The notes under the pieces were generated by a model that was given only the letters and a program-made list of their open reading frames with translations, did no database searches and was not told the origin of the DNA. Below, piece by piece: positions 49,532 to 56,781 of a stretch of 64,000 nt of DNA. Both the position numbers and the translations under genes were made by a program. Positions within the stretch are counted from its first letter, which is position 1, and each line of letters begins with the position of its first letter. The stretch spans positions 13,505 to 77,504 of the forward strand of contig DAVZ01000071.1 in the NCBI GenBank assembly GCA_002505765.1, given 5' to 3'. The DNA comes from Methanobacterium sp. UBA176 (GTDB taxonomy: Archaea; Methanobacteriota; Methanobacteria; Methanobacteriales; Methanobacteriaceae).

Positions 49532-49963
49532 ATGAATCCCATTAAAAGATTTTTAAAACTGAACACCAGTGAAAAATTTATTTTAATCAAAGCATTTTTT
49601 CTACTTTTAACTGCAAGGATAATGCTCTGGATACTTCCTTTTTCTGTAATCAAAAAGATCATAAAAAAGATTACGGTAATTAATCAAGAAAATGATGCAA
49701 ACAGTAAAATTTCCATAGAAACACTGACCTGGGCAATCAGGGTGATGAGCATCTATACCCCTAAAGCCACATGTCTCACCCGTGCAATAGCAGGGCAAAT
49801 TCTGCTTTCAAGGTATAATTATTCATCAAACATTAAGATAGGTGTCTATAAAAATGAAGAGGAATTTGAAGCTCATGCATGGCTGGAGGCAGATGATGGG
49901 ATAATTCTGGGGGAATCAGAAACTGGATATAAGCCAATACTTAACATGAGTGGAAATGAATAA
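49532..49963 (+). CDS. Lasso peptide leader peptidase B2 (transglutaminase-like)
   Basis: 143 aa from the ATG preceded by GAGGT; a start 26 codons earlier would overlap B1 and has no site. The N-terminal half has a hydrophobic helix (FFLLLTARIMLWILPF), and the C-terminal half is the transglutaminase-like protease core: Cys81 in KATCLTRAIAGQILL, His115 in AHAWLE and Asp121/122 just after. This triad and spacing are those of lasso B2 proteins, which cut off the leader. It pairs with the B1 gene 31 nt upstream. Confidence 0.88.
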   Translation: MNPIKRFLKLNTSEKFILIKAFFLLLTARIMLWILPFSVIKKIIKKITVINQENDANSKISIETLTWAIRVMSIYTPKATCLTRAIAGQILLSRYNYSSNIKIGVYKNEEEFEAHAWLEADDGIILGESETGYKPILNMSGNE

Positions 49964-50144
49964 CCTTTTTGTACGATTGAATACAATTTTAATACATATT
50001 AAAATATCTGGTATTGCTATAAATATTCTGTTGTTATTTTATGGAAAATATTAATCCGGTACTTAATTTTTTGGATACAGTCATATATTTAAAGGTACGT
50101 CCTTTATGATTTATATTGATAGCTTGAATTTCAAAAATATCATT

Positions 50145-50611
50145 TTATAGTAATTCCACATTAAATTCCGTGTTCTGGAGTCTTTTATCCGGTGTTAGAA
50201 GGGGTGCTTTCTCTTTTTCTGCAGCTGCAAGGAATAATGAATCATAGAAACTAATCTTTTCTTTTAAAGCAATCTGGAAAGCTCTATCTGCAACTTCGTT
50301 TGTATTAATTAATTTACAGGCGGTATTTATAAATTCAATGCTCTTTTTCAGGGCCTGACTTATTAATTCTTCCTTTTCTACTGTACCGCCATTCGGCGCT
50401 ACGCAGGGTATCCTGGGGCCTGACTTATTAATTCTTCCTTTTCTTTAAATAGGATAACTTTTTCCCATGCAACATCGGAAACCTCTGCAATGGCCAGATC
50501 AACAGTTATCGGTTCTGTTTCTGCAACTGCATTTACAGCTTTGGAGGAGGCATCTTCCTTAAAGAAAATTGCAGCTATGATGCTTGAGTCAAGAACATAT
50601 CTATCCGGCAT
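50145..50611 (-). pseudogene. VapC-like PIN-domain toxin, broken by a 65-bp duplication
   Basis: The minus strand opens with MPDRYVLDSSIIAAIFFKED, the PIN start with the first catalytic Asp, and runs to EELISQA. A 65-bp insertion then shifts the frame. It is bounded by the direct repeat 50351-50379 and 50416-50444 (29 bp, GGGCCTGACTTATT...). Removing it restores the second half, with ALKEKISFYDSLFLAAAEKE and LLTPDKRL, ending at 50145. All PIN acidic positions would then be present (about 133 aa). As it stands the toxin is truncated and presumably inactive. Confidence 0.82.
50351..50444. repeat. 29-bp direct repeat around a 36-bp insert
   Basis: Copies at 50351-50379 and 50416-50444 with identical sequence. 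The intervening 36 bp contains CGCC-ATT-CGGCG and is more GC-rich than its surroundings. The event frameshifts the PIN-domain gene. Confidence 0.85.
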
Positions 50612-50791
50612 TTCTATCCTCTCTAATGAGTTCTGCAGAAGAAACAGTTCCCTTCATTTTTTTTTCTTAATTCCCGGGCATCCTTAAGAAGTCTTTCCTT
50701 GCCTTTTTTTTGGATCAGCTTTATTGCAGCCACTCTCATCTTTTTGCCAGTTCACATCATCCATTTCTTCCATCATCTTTTTATACTTCAC
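50601..50791 (-). pseudogene. VapB-like antitoxin, frameshifted
   Basis: On the minus strand, upstream of and overlapping the toxin start by a few bases, the pieces VKYKKMMEEMDDVNWQK, then MRVAAIKLIQKKGKERLL with KDARELRKK, and EGTVSSAELIREDRNAG lie in three different frames. The shifts fall in A-runs. Together they make a 60-residue protein with the helix-rich, charged character of VapB antitoxins of PIN toxins. Both genes of the module are decayed. Two GTATAC palindromes at 50800-50805 and 50829-50834 may be its old operator. Confidence 0.65.
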
Positions 50792-50983
50792 CGATATACG
50801 TATACAGATTTTGCAGACATAATGTTATGTATACAAATTAATTATACAGATAGTTTTGGAAATCATTTGCATTTATTTAGAGAATTTAAATTTTTAATTG
50901 AATAAATTATTTATAAACAGACTCATATAGCTAAGTAATTCATAATTTACTAATAAAATAATTATTTCAGGGTGAAAATCTGA

Positions 50984-51106
50984 ATGAGTGCAATAACAGG
51001 GATATTCTACAGGGACGGACGGAAAGTTTACCCGGAACTCATTAAAAGGATGAATGACAGGCTTTCGTATCGTGGACCTGATGGATCTGTGGTTTGGAGT
51101 TATTAA
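50984..51106 (+). pseudogene. Truncated 5' copy of the lasso cyclase gene
   Basis: 40 codons (MSAITGIFYRDGRKVYPELI, then KRMNDRLSYRGPDGSVVW) nearly identical to the start of the cyclase at 54510, ending in a stop after VVWSY. It is preceded by GGTGA and by the sequence TTGAATAAATTATTTATA (about 50898), also found at 53471. It can only be a leftover of a duplicated or replaced cyclase gene. Confidence 0.9.
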
Positions 51107-51208
51107 TGTTGTTTTAAGAGATTTAACATTTAATAGAATCATTTACTCTAATTATAAAAACTATTATAAGCTATTTAGAATAAATTGAAAGAGATAAGAG
51201 GATGGTAC

Positions 51209-52105
51209 ATGTTTTATTACAGTGCATTTGGATTAAATATTTCTTCAGAGGTTGAGCTTCCAGGAATGATCGAAATTGATAGTGAAAATAAATTTCATGT
51301 TCAGATCAGTTTAAATAAAGTTAATATACTTCCATTTAAAGATATAGATAGCCCCAACTATTTTGTAGATGGAAAAAATGTTTATCTCTGGTGGGATGGA
51401 ATCGGGAAGGTTAAGATAAGTGATGGAACGCAAATAATTGTTGATCCATCATCTAATTTGAATAGTAACGAAACCAGCATAATCCCCTTTTTACTGGGGC
51501 CTGTAATGTCCATTTTACTCCACCAGAGAGGATTATTAGTGCTCCATGGAAGTTCAATTAAGGTAAATAATGGTGCAATTGCATTTTTGGGATACAGGGG
51601 ACTTGGAAAGTCAACAACTGCCATAAATTTATATAAGAAGGGTTATCCACTGATAACTGACGATATCCTGGCTGTTGAATTTAATAAAGAAGGATTGCCA
51701 GTTGTATACCCTGGCTATCCTCATGCACGTTTATCTGATGATTCTTATATGCATATAAATACAGATATTTTAACACCTATTCGGACTTACGCTGGGAAAG
51801 TCTTTTGTGATGCTTCCAGGGGTTTTTCAACAGAACCTGTAGAATTAGAAAGGATTTACATCCTTGAAGAAGGCGAACAAACCAGAATATCTAATTTTAA
51901 GTCACAAGAAAGTGTTATTAATCTTATAAGGCATTCAACTGCAAACAGAGTTATGCAGGATAATGAAGATCATGCAAAAAATTTGATTCAATGCGCCAAT
52001 TTAATTAAAAATACTACTATCAGCCGTTTAGAGATATCACACTCATTTAAAAATCTCCCGGATTTAGTAAACCTGATTGAGGATGATTTTAGTGTGGGTG
52101 GGTGA
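51209..52105 (+). CDS. HPr-kinase-like kinase of the lasso cluster (K)
   Basis: 298 aa from the ATG of MFYYSAFGLNI, chosen for GAGG 7 nt upstream; a TTG eight codons earlier is unlikely. The N-terminal half matches the substrate-binding part of lasso-associated HprK-related proteins (SAFGLNISSEVELPGM). The kinase half has GLLVLHGSSI, a Walker A GYRGLGKST (about 128-136), and LITDDILAV with the catalytic Asp pair. Related kinases in paeninodin-type clusters phosphorylate the C-terminal Ser of the lasso precursor; the precursor at 56460 ends in Ser. The protein is complete. Confidence 0.82.
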   Translation: MFYYSAFGLNISSEVELPGMIEIDSENKFHVQISLNKVNILPFKDIDSPNYFVDGKNVYLWWDGIGKVKISDGTQIIVDPSSNLNSNETSIIPFLLGPVMSILLHQRGLLVLHGSSIKVNNGAIAFLGYRGLGKSTTAINLYKKGYPLITDDILAVEFNKEGLPVVYPGYPHARLSDDSYMHINTDILTPIRTYAGKVFCDASRGFSTEPVELERIYILEEGEQTRISNFKSQESVINLIRHSTANRVMQDNEDHAKNLIQCANLIKNTTISRLEISHSFKNLPDLVNLIEDDFSVGG

Positions 52106-52286
52106 TATTTACGTGGATAAGTAAATAATATTAGTGAGATATTACTCGATACAGGGTATTAGAAGAATCATACCTCAAATTAACACGTCCAAATAGAGTT
52201 TTTCGGTAGGTTCATGGATAAATTAAATAATTAAAACTGGCACATAGACAAATTAAAGAATTGAACTTAATCAGGACAAATGTATT
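52106..52286. other. Intergenic, nothing recognised
   Basis: 181 bp of AT-rich DNA between the kinase gene and the end of the nucleotidyltransferase gene on the opposite strand. No terminator or gene seen. Confidence 0.4.
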
Positions 52287-52616
52287 TCATGCTTCTAATT
52301 CTATACCTTCTTTTATAGCCTGGTTAACAATTCCTATTTCCTTCTTTTTTTCTTCGAATTCTTCAGGAGTGTAACACAGCGGTTCCAGCAACACTAAACC
52401 TTCCCAGTCAGCTGAAACATTCCTGATTCTCTCAAGCCAGTTGATGCCCTCAAATTTTTTGCTCACTATAATCATATCCACGTCACTATCAATCAGATGA
52501 TCACCTCTGGCTCTGCTTCCAAATATTAAGACTTTTTCAGGTGAATATTTCTTATTAACCATCTCCAGAAAACCATCTATCCATTTTTTAACAGCTTTAT
52601 CTGTGATTCTATCCAT
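52287..52616 (-). CDS. MNT-family nucleotidyltransferase (antitoxin type)
   Basis: 109 aa, typical minimal nucleotidyltransferase. The catalytic motif GSRARGDHLIDSDVDMIIV (G-S then D-x-D) is intact, with the third acidic residue region LLEPLCYTPEEF. In HEPN/MNT modules it is the antitoxin, modifying the HEPN toxin. The ATG is preceded by AAGGT and overlaps the end of the decayed HEPN gene by 40 nt. Because its partner is broken, it may now be free of its original role. Confidence 0.85.
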   Translation of the reverse strand: MDRITDKAVKKWIDGFLEMVNKKYSPEKVLIFGSRARGDHLIDSDVDMIIVSKKFEGINWLERIRNVSADWEGLVLLEPLCYTPEEFEEKKKEIGIVNQAIKEGIELEA

Positions 52617-53062
52617 TTTATAACCTTCTTGCTTTTATCCAGAATATCGGTGGCAATTTCTTCATCATAAAGTTCGTAGGGTGTTCCATAAGCTGCATCA
52701 GGATATCTGGTGGTGACGAATTCGGGAGTTAACCTTCTTAAAAACATATGAAAATTTCTAATTCTCGCAAATTTCATTTGCGAGTTTGAAAATCGAAGAT
52801 TTTCAATTTTCATTGTAAAAAATTAAAAATTTTTTAACATGTGAAATTTGGAAGGTACTGATGTTTCTGTGGCGAGAAAGATCAGTGAATGAGTCGTGCC
52901 TGGAAAACGCGTTTTTTTGCTATGTACTGCATTTAGACTCTTTTCAACTGCTTGCTAGCAGAAAAAAGCACAGGCATAGTAATCCCCTGAATTTTTACTG
53001 TTTTCTGCAGTTACCAGATCTCTTTTAGCCTGTTTCCACCAGCTTTCAACTTCTTTTCGCAT
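52577..53062 (-). pseudogene. HEPN-domain toxin, broken by an amber codon and a 93-bp hairpin insertion
   Basis: On the minus strand the ATG at 53062 begins a HEPN protein: MRKEVESWWKQAKRDLVTAE, then GDYYACAFFC, an in-frame TAG where the family has Gln, QAVEKSL, a middle part with THSLIFLATETSVPSKFHM, then a 93-bp insertion with its own stop. After that come RRLTPEFVTTRYPDAAYG and a final helix to 52577. Without the two lesions it would be a standard HEPN protein of about 130 aa. Only the last 78 codons remain as an open frame. Confidence 0.85.
52743..52849. mobile_element. 93-bp insertion of three perfect 9-3-9 hairpins flanked by a direct repeat
   Basis: The insertion in the HEPN gene is bounded by AACATATGAAAATTT (52743-52757) and AACATGTGAAATTT (52836-52849), near-identical repeats offset by 93 bp. 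Between them stand three consecutive perfect hairpins with 9-bp arms and 3-nt loops: CTCGCAAAT TTC ATTTGCGAG (52764-52784), TTGAAAATC GAA GATTTTCAA (52786-52806) and TAAAAAATT AAA AATTTTTTA (52816-52836). Similar hairpins occur at 26395-27111. No transposase, so a miniature element or expanding palindrome array is likely. Confidence 0.65.
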
Positions 53063-53398
53063 GCTATCACTTTGTAAAATGATGTATATTAATTTTTTCT
53101 GAGTATCTAAACTTATGATTCAAAATCATGAAATCATAGAGATTGTGAAGGTTAAATTGAAGGATAATTCCAGTCAGGACATAAATAGATTTGTCAGTGG
53201 ATGTAGAAAACTAAAATGTTTTTCAAATAACAACTGAATTTGCGCATAAAATCTTCAAAAAAAAACAGATATTTTAATAAAAAGATTCATTAGAAAATAT
53301 GAATAGTATAAACTGATAAATAGTGATATTTAAATAGCATTTTTTAGTCATTATGATACATATCTAATGTTTTAATGTTCAGATCGGTGAAAAACAAG
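53063..53398. other. Intergenic, nothing certain
   Basis: 336 bp. A 40-codon ORF at 53115-53237 on the plus strand has no ribosome binding site and no recognised motif. Otherwise AT-rich and featureless up to the cyclase remnant at 53399. Confidence 0.4.
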
Positions 53399-53434
53399 AT
53401 GAGTGCAATAACAGGGATATTCAACAGTAGATGA
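53399..53434 (+). pseudogene. Second, very short 5' copy of the lasso cyclase gene
   Basis: Eleven codons, MSAITGIFNSR, the first eight matching the cyclase start, preceded by GGTGA. The match then stops abruptly. With 50984 and 54510, the third occurrence of this gene start within 3.6 kb. Confidence 0.75.
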
Positions 53435-53493
53435 AAGGATTTAGAGAAAACATTTTAAGTTGATGAAAAATTGAATAAATTATTTATACAACT

Positions 53494-53510
53494 GAATACA
53501 ATTTGTATTC
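53494..53510. promoter_or_regulatory. Perfect palindrome GAATACAATTTGTATTC at a leaderless promoter
   Basis: Perfect 8-bp arms around one base, ending directly at the ATG at 53511. A TATA-like AATTATTTATA lies at 53478-53488, so transcription would begin about at the ATG. A protein bound here blocks initiation. The downstream gene encodes its own winged-helix domain, suggesting autoregulation. Confidence 0.65.
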
Positions 53511-54086
53511 ATGCTGAAGAGGATTTTTACTTCAAAAACAAGAGTTAAAATTTTAACATTCTTCATGATAAATCCTGAAAAAGAAATGTTTGTAAGAGAA
53601 ATTTCAAGAACCATTAACGAAAATATTAATGCTGTTAGACGAGAGTTATCAAATCTAGAACAAATTGGGCTTTTAATAAGTAAAAAAGAAGGTAATATGA
53701 AATATTATTCTGTAAACAAGGATTTTCCAATATATGAAGAATTAAAGAGCATTATTTTAAAAACCGAAGGGGTAGCAAAGATTATTAACAACAATTTAAG
53801 TCAAATAGGTGAAATTAAACTGGCATTTATATATGGTTCCTTTGCATCTGGAAAAGCAAATATACAAAGTGATATAGATATTTTTTTAGTAGGAGAGCTG
53901 AATGAGGATCAACTAATAAAGGAAATTTTAAAGCTTGAAAAAACATTGTCAAGGGAAATAAACTACGTTTTATTCAGTGCAGATGAATTTAATCAGAGAA
54001 TAAATGATGAAGATCCATTTGTTACTAACGTTTTAAGAGAACCAAAAATAATGATAATTGGAGATTTAAATGTTAAGAAAACTTGA
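53511..54086 (+). CDS. Winged-helix/MNT nucleotidyltransferase fusion, antitoxin
   Basis: 191 aa. Residues 1-80 are a winged helix-turn-helix DNA-binding domain (RVKILTFFMINPEKEMFVREI, NAVRRELSNLEQIGLL, KYYSVNKDFPIYEEL). Residues 95-190 are an MNT nucleotidyltransferase with the motif YGSFASGKANIQSDIDIFLVG, catalytically complete. It is the antitoxin half of a HEPN/MNT module and can also bind DNA, so it probably represses its own promoter through the adjoining palindrome. No leader precedes the ATG. It overlaps the HEPN gene by 17 nt. Confidence 0.87.
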   Translation: MLKRIFTSKTRVKILTFFMINPEKEMFVREISRTINENINAVRRELSNLEQIGLLISKKEGNMKYYSVNKDFPIYEELKSIILKTEGVAKIINNNLSQIGEIKLAFIYGSFASGKANIQSDIDIFLVGELNEDQLIKEILKLEKTLSREINYVLFSADEFNQRINDEDPFVTNVLREPKIMIIGDLNVKKT

Positions 54087-54480
54087 AGCTGAAGGATATA
54101 TCATGAAATTATCCAGTTCACCTCAGCAGGCTGAAGATTCCATTAAACTTGCAGAAAGAGATCTGGAAGTTGCAAAAACAATTTTAGATAAAAATTATGA
54201 CTGGGCTTTTAATATAGCTTATAATTCAATTTTACAATCTATCCGTGCTTTAATATTTAAAAAGGGCTACAGAACTTCAAGCAGGAATTCCCATGTAGCT
54301 ACCCTTAAATTTGCTGAAATATTTTTAGATGAATATGATGTACTTTATTTTGATAGGATGCGTAGAAAACGACATCGGGCAGTTTATGATACTGCAGGCA
54401 CTATTTCAAAAAATGAAGCTGAAAATGCAATTGCAAGAGCGGAAACGATCATAGAAAAAGTTAAAAATTTAATTGAATGA
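54070..54480 (+). CDS. HEPN-domain toxin
   Basis: 136 aa, all-helical HEPN protein: SSPQQAEDSIKLAERDLEVA, NYDWAFNIAYNSILQSIRALIFKKGYR, and the RNase-type motif MRRKRHRAVYD (Arg-x3-His-like with Tyr) near residue 100, followed by a long final helix. Toxins of this group are ribonucleases silenced by the partner nucleotidyltransferase encoded just upstream. GGAGATTTAA before the ATG is a good site, and the 17-nt overlap couples translation. The cyclase gene begins 29 nt after its stop, so the module may share transcription with it. Confidence 0.85.
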   Translation: MLRKLEAEGYIMKLSSSPQQAEDSIKLAERDLEVAKTILDKNYDWAFNIAYNSILQSIRALIFKKGYRTSSRNSHVATLKFAEIFLDEYDVLYFDRMRRKRHRAVYDTAGTISKNEAENAIARAETIIEKVKNLIE

Positions 54481-54509
54481 ATTAATTTTCTAATTAACGG
54501 TGGAACTCA

Positions 54510-56378
54510 ATGAGCGCAATGACAGGGATATTCTACAGAGACGGGCGGAAAGTTGACCCTGAACTCATTAAAAAAATGAACGATCGTTTATCTCATCGTG
54601 GGCCTGATGGATCTGCCGTTTGGGTTGATGGATCGGTTGCTTTGGGCCATCAGATGCTCTGGACAACACCAGAATCATTGCACGAGAAGTTGCCGTTTCA
54701 CGATGAAAAAGCAGGTTTAGTTATCACCGCTGATGCACGTATTGATAACAGAAATGAATTATCAGAGGAATTAGATATTGAAGATAAAGAGGATGTGTCT
54801 GACAGTTATTTTATTTTGAAAGCGTATGAAAAATGGGGTGAAGAATGTCCTGAATATTTACTGGGAGATTTTGCCTTTGCAATATGGGATGAGAATGAGG
54901 AGAAGCTGTTTTGTGCCAGGGATCATATGGGTGTGAAGCCGTTTTATTATTATCTGGATGAGGAGATGTTTGTTTTTGGGACTGAGATTAAGGCATTGTT
55001 TTGTGTTCCAAATGTTCTATGTGAATTGAATGAAAAAAGAATAGCTCTTTTTTTAATGATTAATGATTTTTTTGAAAAAGAATCCACTTTTTATGAAAAT
55101 GTCAAGAGTTTAACAGCTGCACATTCCCTAAAACTTACTAAAAATGGAAGTAGAATTAAGAGATACTGGAAATTAGATCCTGAATCTCAAATAGTAATGG
55201 GTTCAGACGAAGATTATGCTTCAGCATTCCTTGAAATATTTACTGAAGCTGTAAGATGTCGTTTAAGAAGGCATGGCCCAGTAGGAGTTATGCTAAGTGG
55301 AGGACTTGATTCGTCATCTGTGACATGTACTGCAAGAAAAATTTTCAATGAAAATGAGTGTCTGGATAAAATACATAGTTTTTCATATATCTTCGATGAT
55401 TTTCCTGAATCAGATGAAAGGTATTTTATTAAAAAAGTAGTAGATAGTGGAGGAATAGAACCTCATTTCATCAAATGTGATGAAATAAATCCATTGGAAA
55501 AAATTAATGCTATGTTAGGTTATCAGGAACAACCTCTTAGTTCTTTTCAGATAGCATTAGTTCATAACTCACGCAAAATAGTGCGGGATAATAACGTGCG
55601 TATTCTTCTAACAGGTGAAGGTGGTGACCAAATTGTTTCACATGCAGAAAAGTATCTTGAGGAACTTCTAGTCACTTTTCAGTGGATAAAATTGAGGAAT
55701 AATATTAAAGATATTTCCAAAGCTCGTAATATGCATAAATACAAGATATTCATAGGCGCTGTTTTCAATGTAATTAGATACTATTTGATAAAATGGCCTA
55801 GATTATACCATTTTTTAAAAAAGGATGTTAATGTGAATAAAGATTTTTTAATGAGATTAAAAGCTAATAAAAGTAGGAGTTTAAAAGATAAAAGACGTGC
55901 TATAATTACATCAAAAAAATTTCATTATCAGGATATTGATACTATTTCACATCAATTGACTTTTGAAACAATAGATCAAGGTAATTCAATCTTTTTTATT
56001 GAGATGAGGCACCCATTTTATGATAAGAGAGTTGTTGAATTTTGTTATGCGATACCCACTGAAATGAAAATTAAATTAGGATTTAGCAGGTACATATTAC
56101 GTATTGCTATGGACAACATATTACCAGAACAAATTCAATGGCGGACTACAAAGGCAAATATAGCTGGTGCGAGTGTTAAGAATTTTTTATCTGAAAAAAA
56201 TATTTTGGATCAAATTATCAACGATGAAAATAACCTGATTAGAAAATATGTGTATTTGGATAAACTTAAGAAGGCGTTTAAAAATAAACGTGAGTCTAAT
56301 CCTTCAATTACTATCCTTTTTCTATGGAGAGTAGTATTAATTTATTTGTGGTCATTAAGCAAAAATGTTAATAAATAG
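54510..56378 (+). CDS. Lasso peptide cyclase C (asparagine-synthetase-like)
   Basis: 622 aa, the usual size of lasso cyclases. The N-terminal glutaminase-like half starts MSAMTGIFYRDGRK, without the catalytic Cys2 of real asparagine synthetases. It continues with SHRGPDGSAVW and LGHQMLWTTPESLHEKLPF, a segment characteristic of the lasso group. The ATP-pyrophosphatase half has the SGGLDSSSV loop, LLTGEGGDQI, and a late IEMRHPFYDKRVVEF. It activates the Asp/Glu side chain of the precursor and closes the macrolactam ring. GGTGG before the ATG sets the start. Two broken copies of its 5' end lie upstream. Confidence 0.9.
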   Translation: MSAMTGIFYRDGRKVDPELIKKMNDRLSHRGPDGSAVWVDGSVALGHQMLWTTPESLHEKLPFHDEKAGLVITADARIDNRNELSEELDIEDKEDVSDSYFILKAYEKWGEECPEYLLGDFAFAIWDENEEKLFCARDHMGVKPFYYYLDEEMFVFGTEIKALFCVPNVLCELNEKRIALFLMINDFFEKESTFYENVKSLTAAHSLKLTKNGSRIKRYWKLDPESQIVMGSDEDYASAFLEIFTEAVRCRLRRHGPVGVMLSGGLDSSSVTCTARKIFNENECLDKIHSFSYIFDDFPESDERYFIKKVVDSGGIEPHFIKCDEINPLEKINAMLGYQEQPLSSFQIALVHNSRKIVRDNNVRILLTGEGGDQIVSHAEKYLEELLVTFQWIKLRNNIKDISKARNMHKYKIFIGAVFNVIRYYLIKWPRLYHFLKKDVNVNKDFLMRLKANKSRSLKDKRRAIITSKKFHYQDIDTISHQLTFETIDQGNSIFFIEMRHPFYDKRVVEFCYAIPTEMKIKLGFSRYILRIAMDNILPEQIQWRTTKANIAGASVKNFLSEKNILDQIINDENNLIRKYVYLDKLKKAFKNKRESNPSITILFLWRVVLIYLWSLSKNVNK

Positions 56379-56392
56379 AAAATAAATGAATC

Positions 56393-56420
56393 TTAAATGA
56401 GATTTTTGTCTCTATTTAAA
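56393..56420. terminator. Hairpin between convergent cyclase and precursor genes
   Basis: TAAATGAGA and TCTCTATTTA can pair (nine base pairs with one bulged T) around a T-rich loop. It lies 15 nt beyond the cyclase stop and 40 nt beyond the precursor stop, so it could end transcription from either side. Confidence 0.4.
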
Positions 56421-56459
56421 GATATTTGTCGAAATGTATAAGATTATTCGAGTTCTTAA

Positions 56460-56576
56460 TCAGCTAGGTTCAAACATTCCCTCGCTGTCTCCGGCTCCTT
56501 CAACTTTACGTGTAATATTTTTTAAATTACCATGTTTTGTAAGTTCTGGGCTTTCATACTTCTTTTTCTGATGCAT
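56460..56576 (-). CDS. Lasso peptide precursor A
   Basis: 38 aa. The leader has the full lasso signature: Tyr7, Pro10, Leu12, Gly16, Leu18, Ile21 and Thr22 in KYESPELTKHGNLKNIT, i.e. Y-x2-P-x-L-x3-G-x-L-x2-I-T, the part bound by B1. Thr22 would be the usual penultimate leader residue, so the core would be residues 24-38 (KVEGAGDSEGMFEPS), with Asp30 (position 7) or Glu32 (position 9) as ring acceptor. If the core starts at Val25, Glu32 is position 8. It ends in Ser38, the expected kinase target. Lys or Val at core position 1 is unusual. AAAGGATGAT precedes the ATG. Confidence 0.82.
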   Translation of the reverse strand: MHQKKKYESPELTKHGNLKNITRKVEGAGDSEGMFEPS

Positions 56577-56606
56577 GTGGATCATCCTTTGTTATATTTT
56601 TTATAA

Positions 56607-56669
56607 TTTACTTACATTTAATGTTGTTTATATATATTTTTGATTAGTTTATATTTTACTTACCTTAAT
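56607..56669 (-). promoter_or_regulatory. Promoter of the lasso precursor gene, TATA box between direct repeats
   Basis: On the minus strand a TATA element (AATATATATAAAC, about 56627-56639) lies about 55 bp upstream of the precursor ATG, giving a leader of about 30 nt that includes the ribosome binding site. It is flanked by near-identical direct repeats, plus-strand TTTACTTACATTTAAT (56607-56622) and TTTACTTACCTTAAT (56655-56669), 48 bp apart, possibly regulator sites. Confidence 0.55.
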
Positions 56670-56781
56670 TGTTTAATGTATTATTATTGTTTTAGAGTTT
56701 GGTTGGGTTAGTTTAGGATTTGAATGGGGTTTTACTGTTTTAGATAACAAAAAAGTGAATGGTTTAGAGGTTTTTTTACCT

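Noticed and set aside
52950..52960. In-frame TAG in the HEPN gene as a pyrrolysine codon
   Set aside because: The position is Gln in the family, one C-to-T change explains it, the gene has a second lesion, and Methanobacteriales are not known for pyrrolysine use.
53115..53237. 40-codon ORF as an alternative lasso precursor
   Set aside because: No ribosome binding site, no Tyr-Pro-Leu-Gly-Thr leader pattern, and a Cys/Lys-rich end unlike lasso cores.
54510..56378. Ordinary asparagine synthetase B
   Set aside because: The catalytic Cys2 is missing, the length and the WTTPESLHE segment fit lasso cyclases, and B1, B2 and a precursor are nearby.
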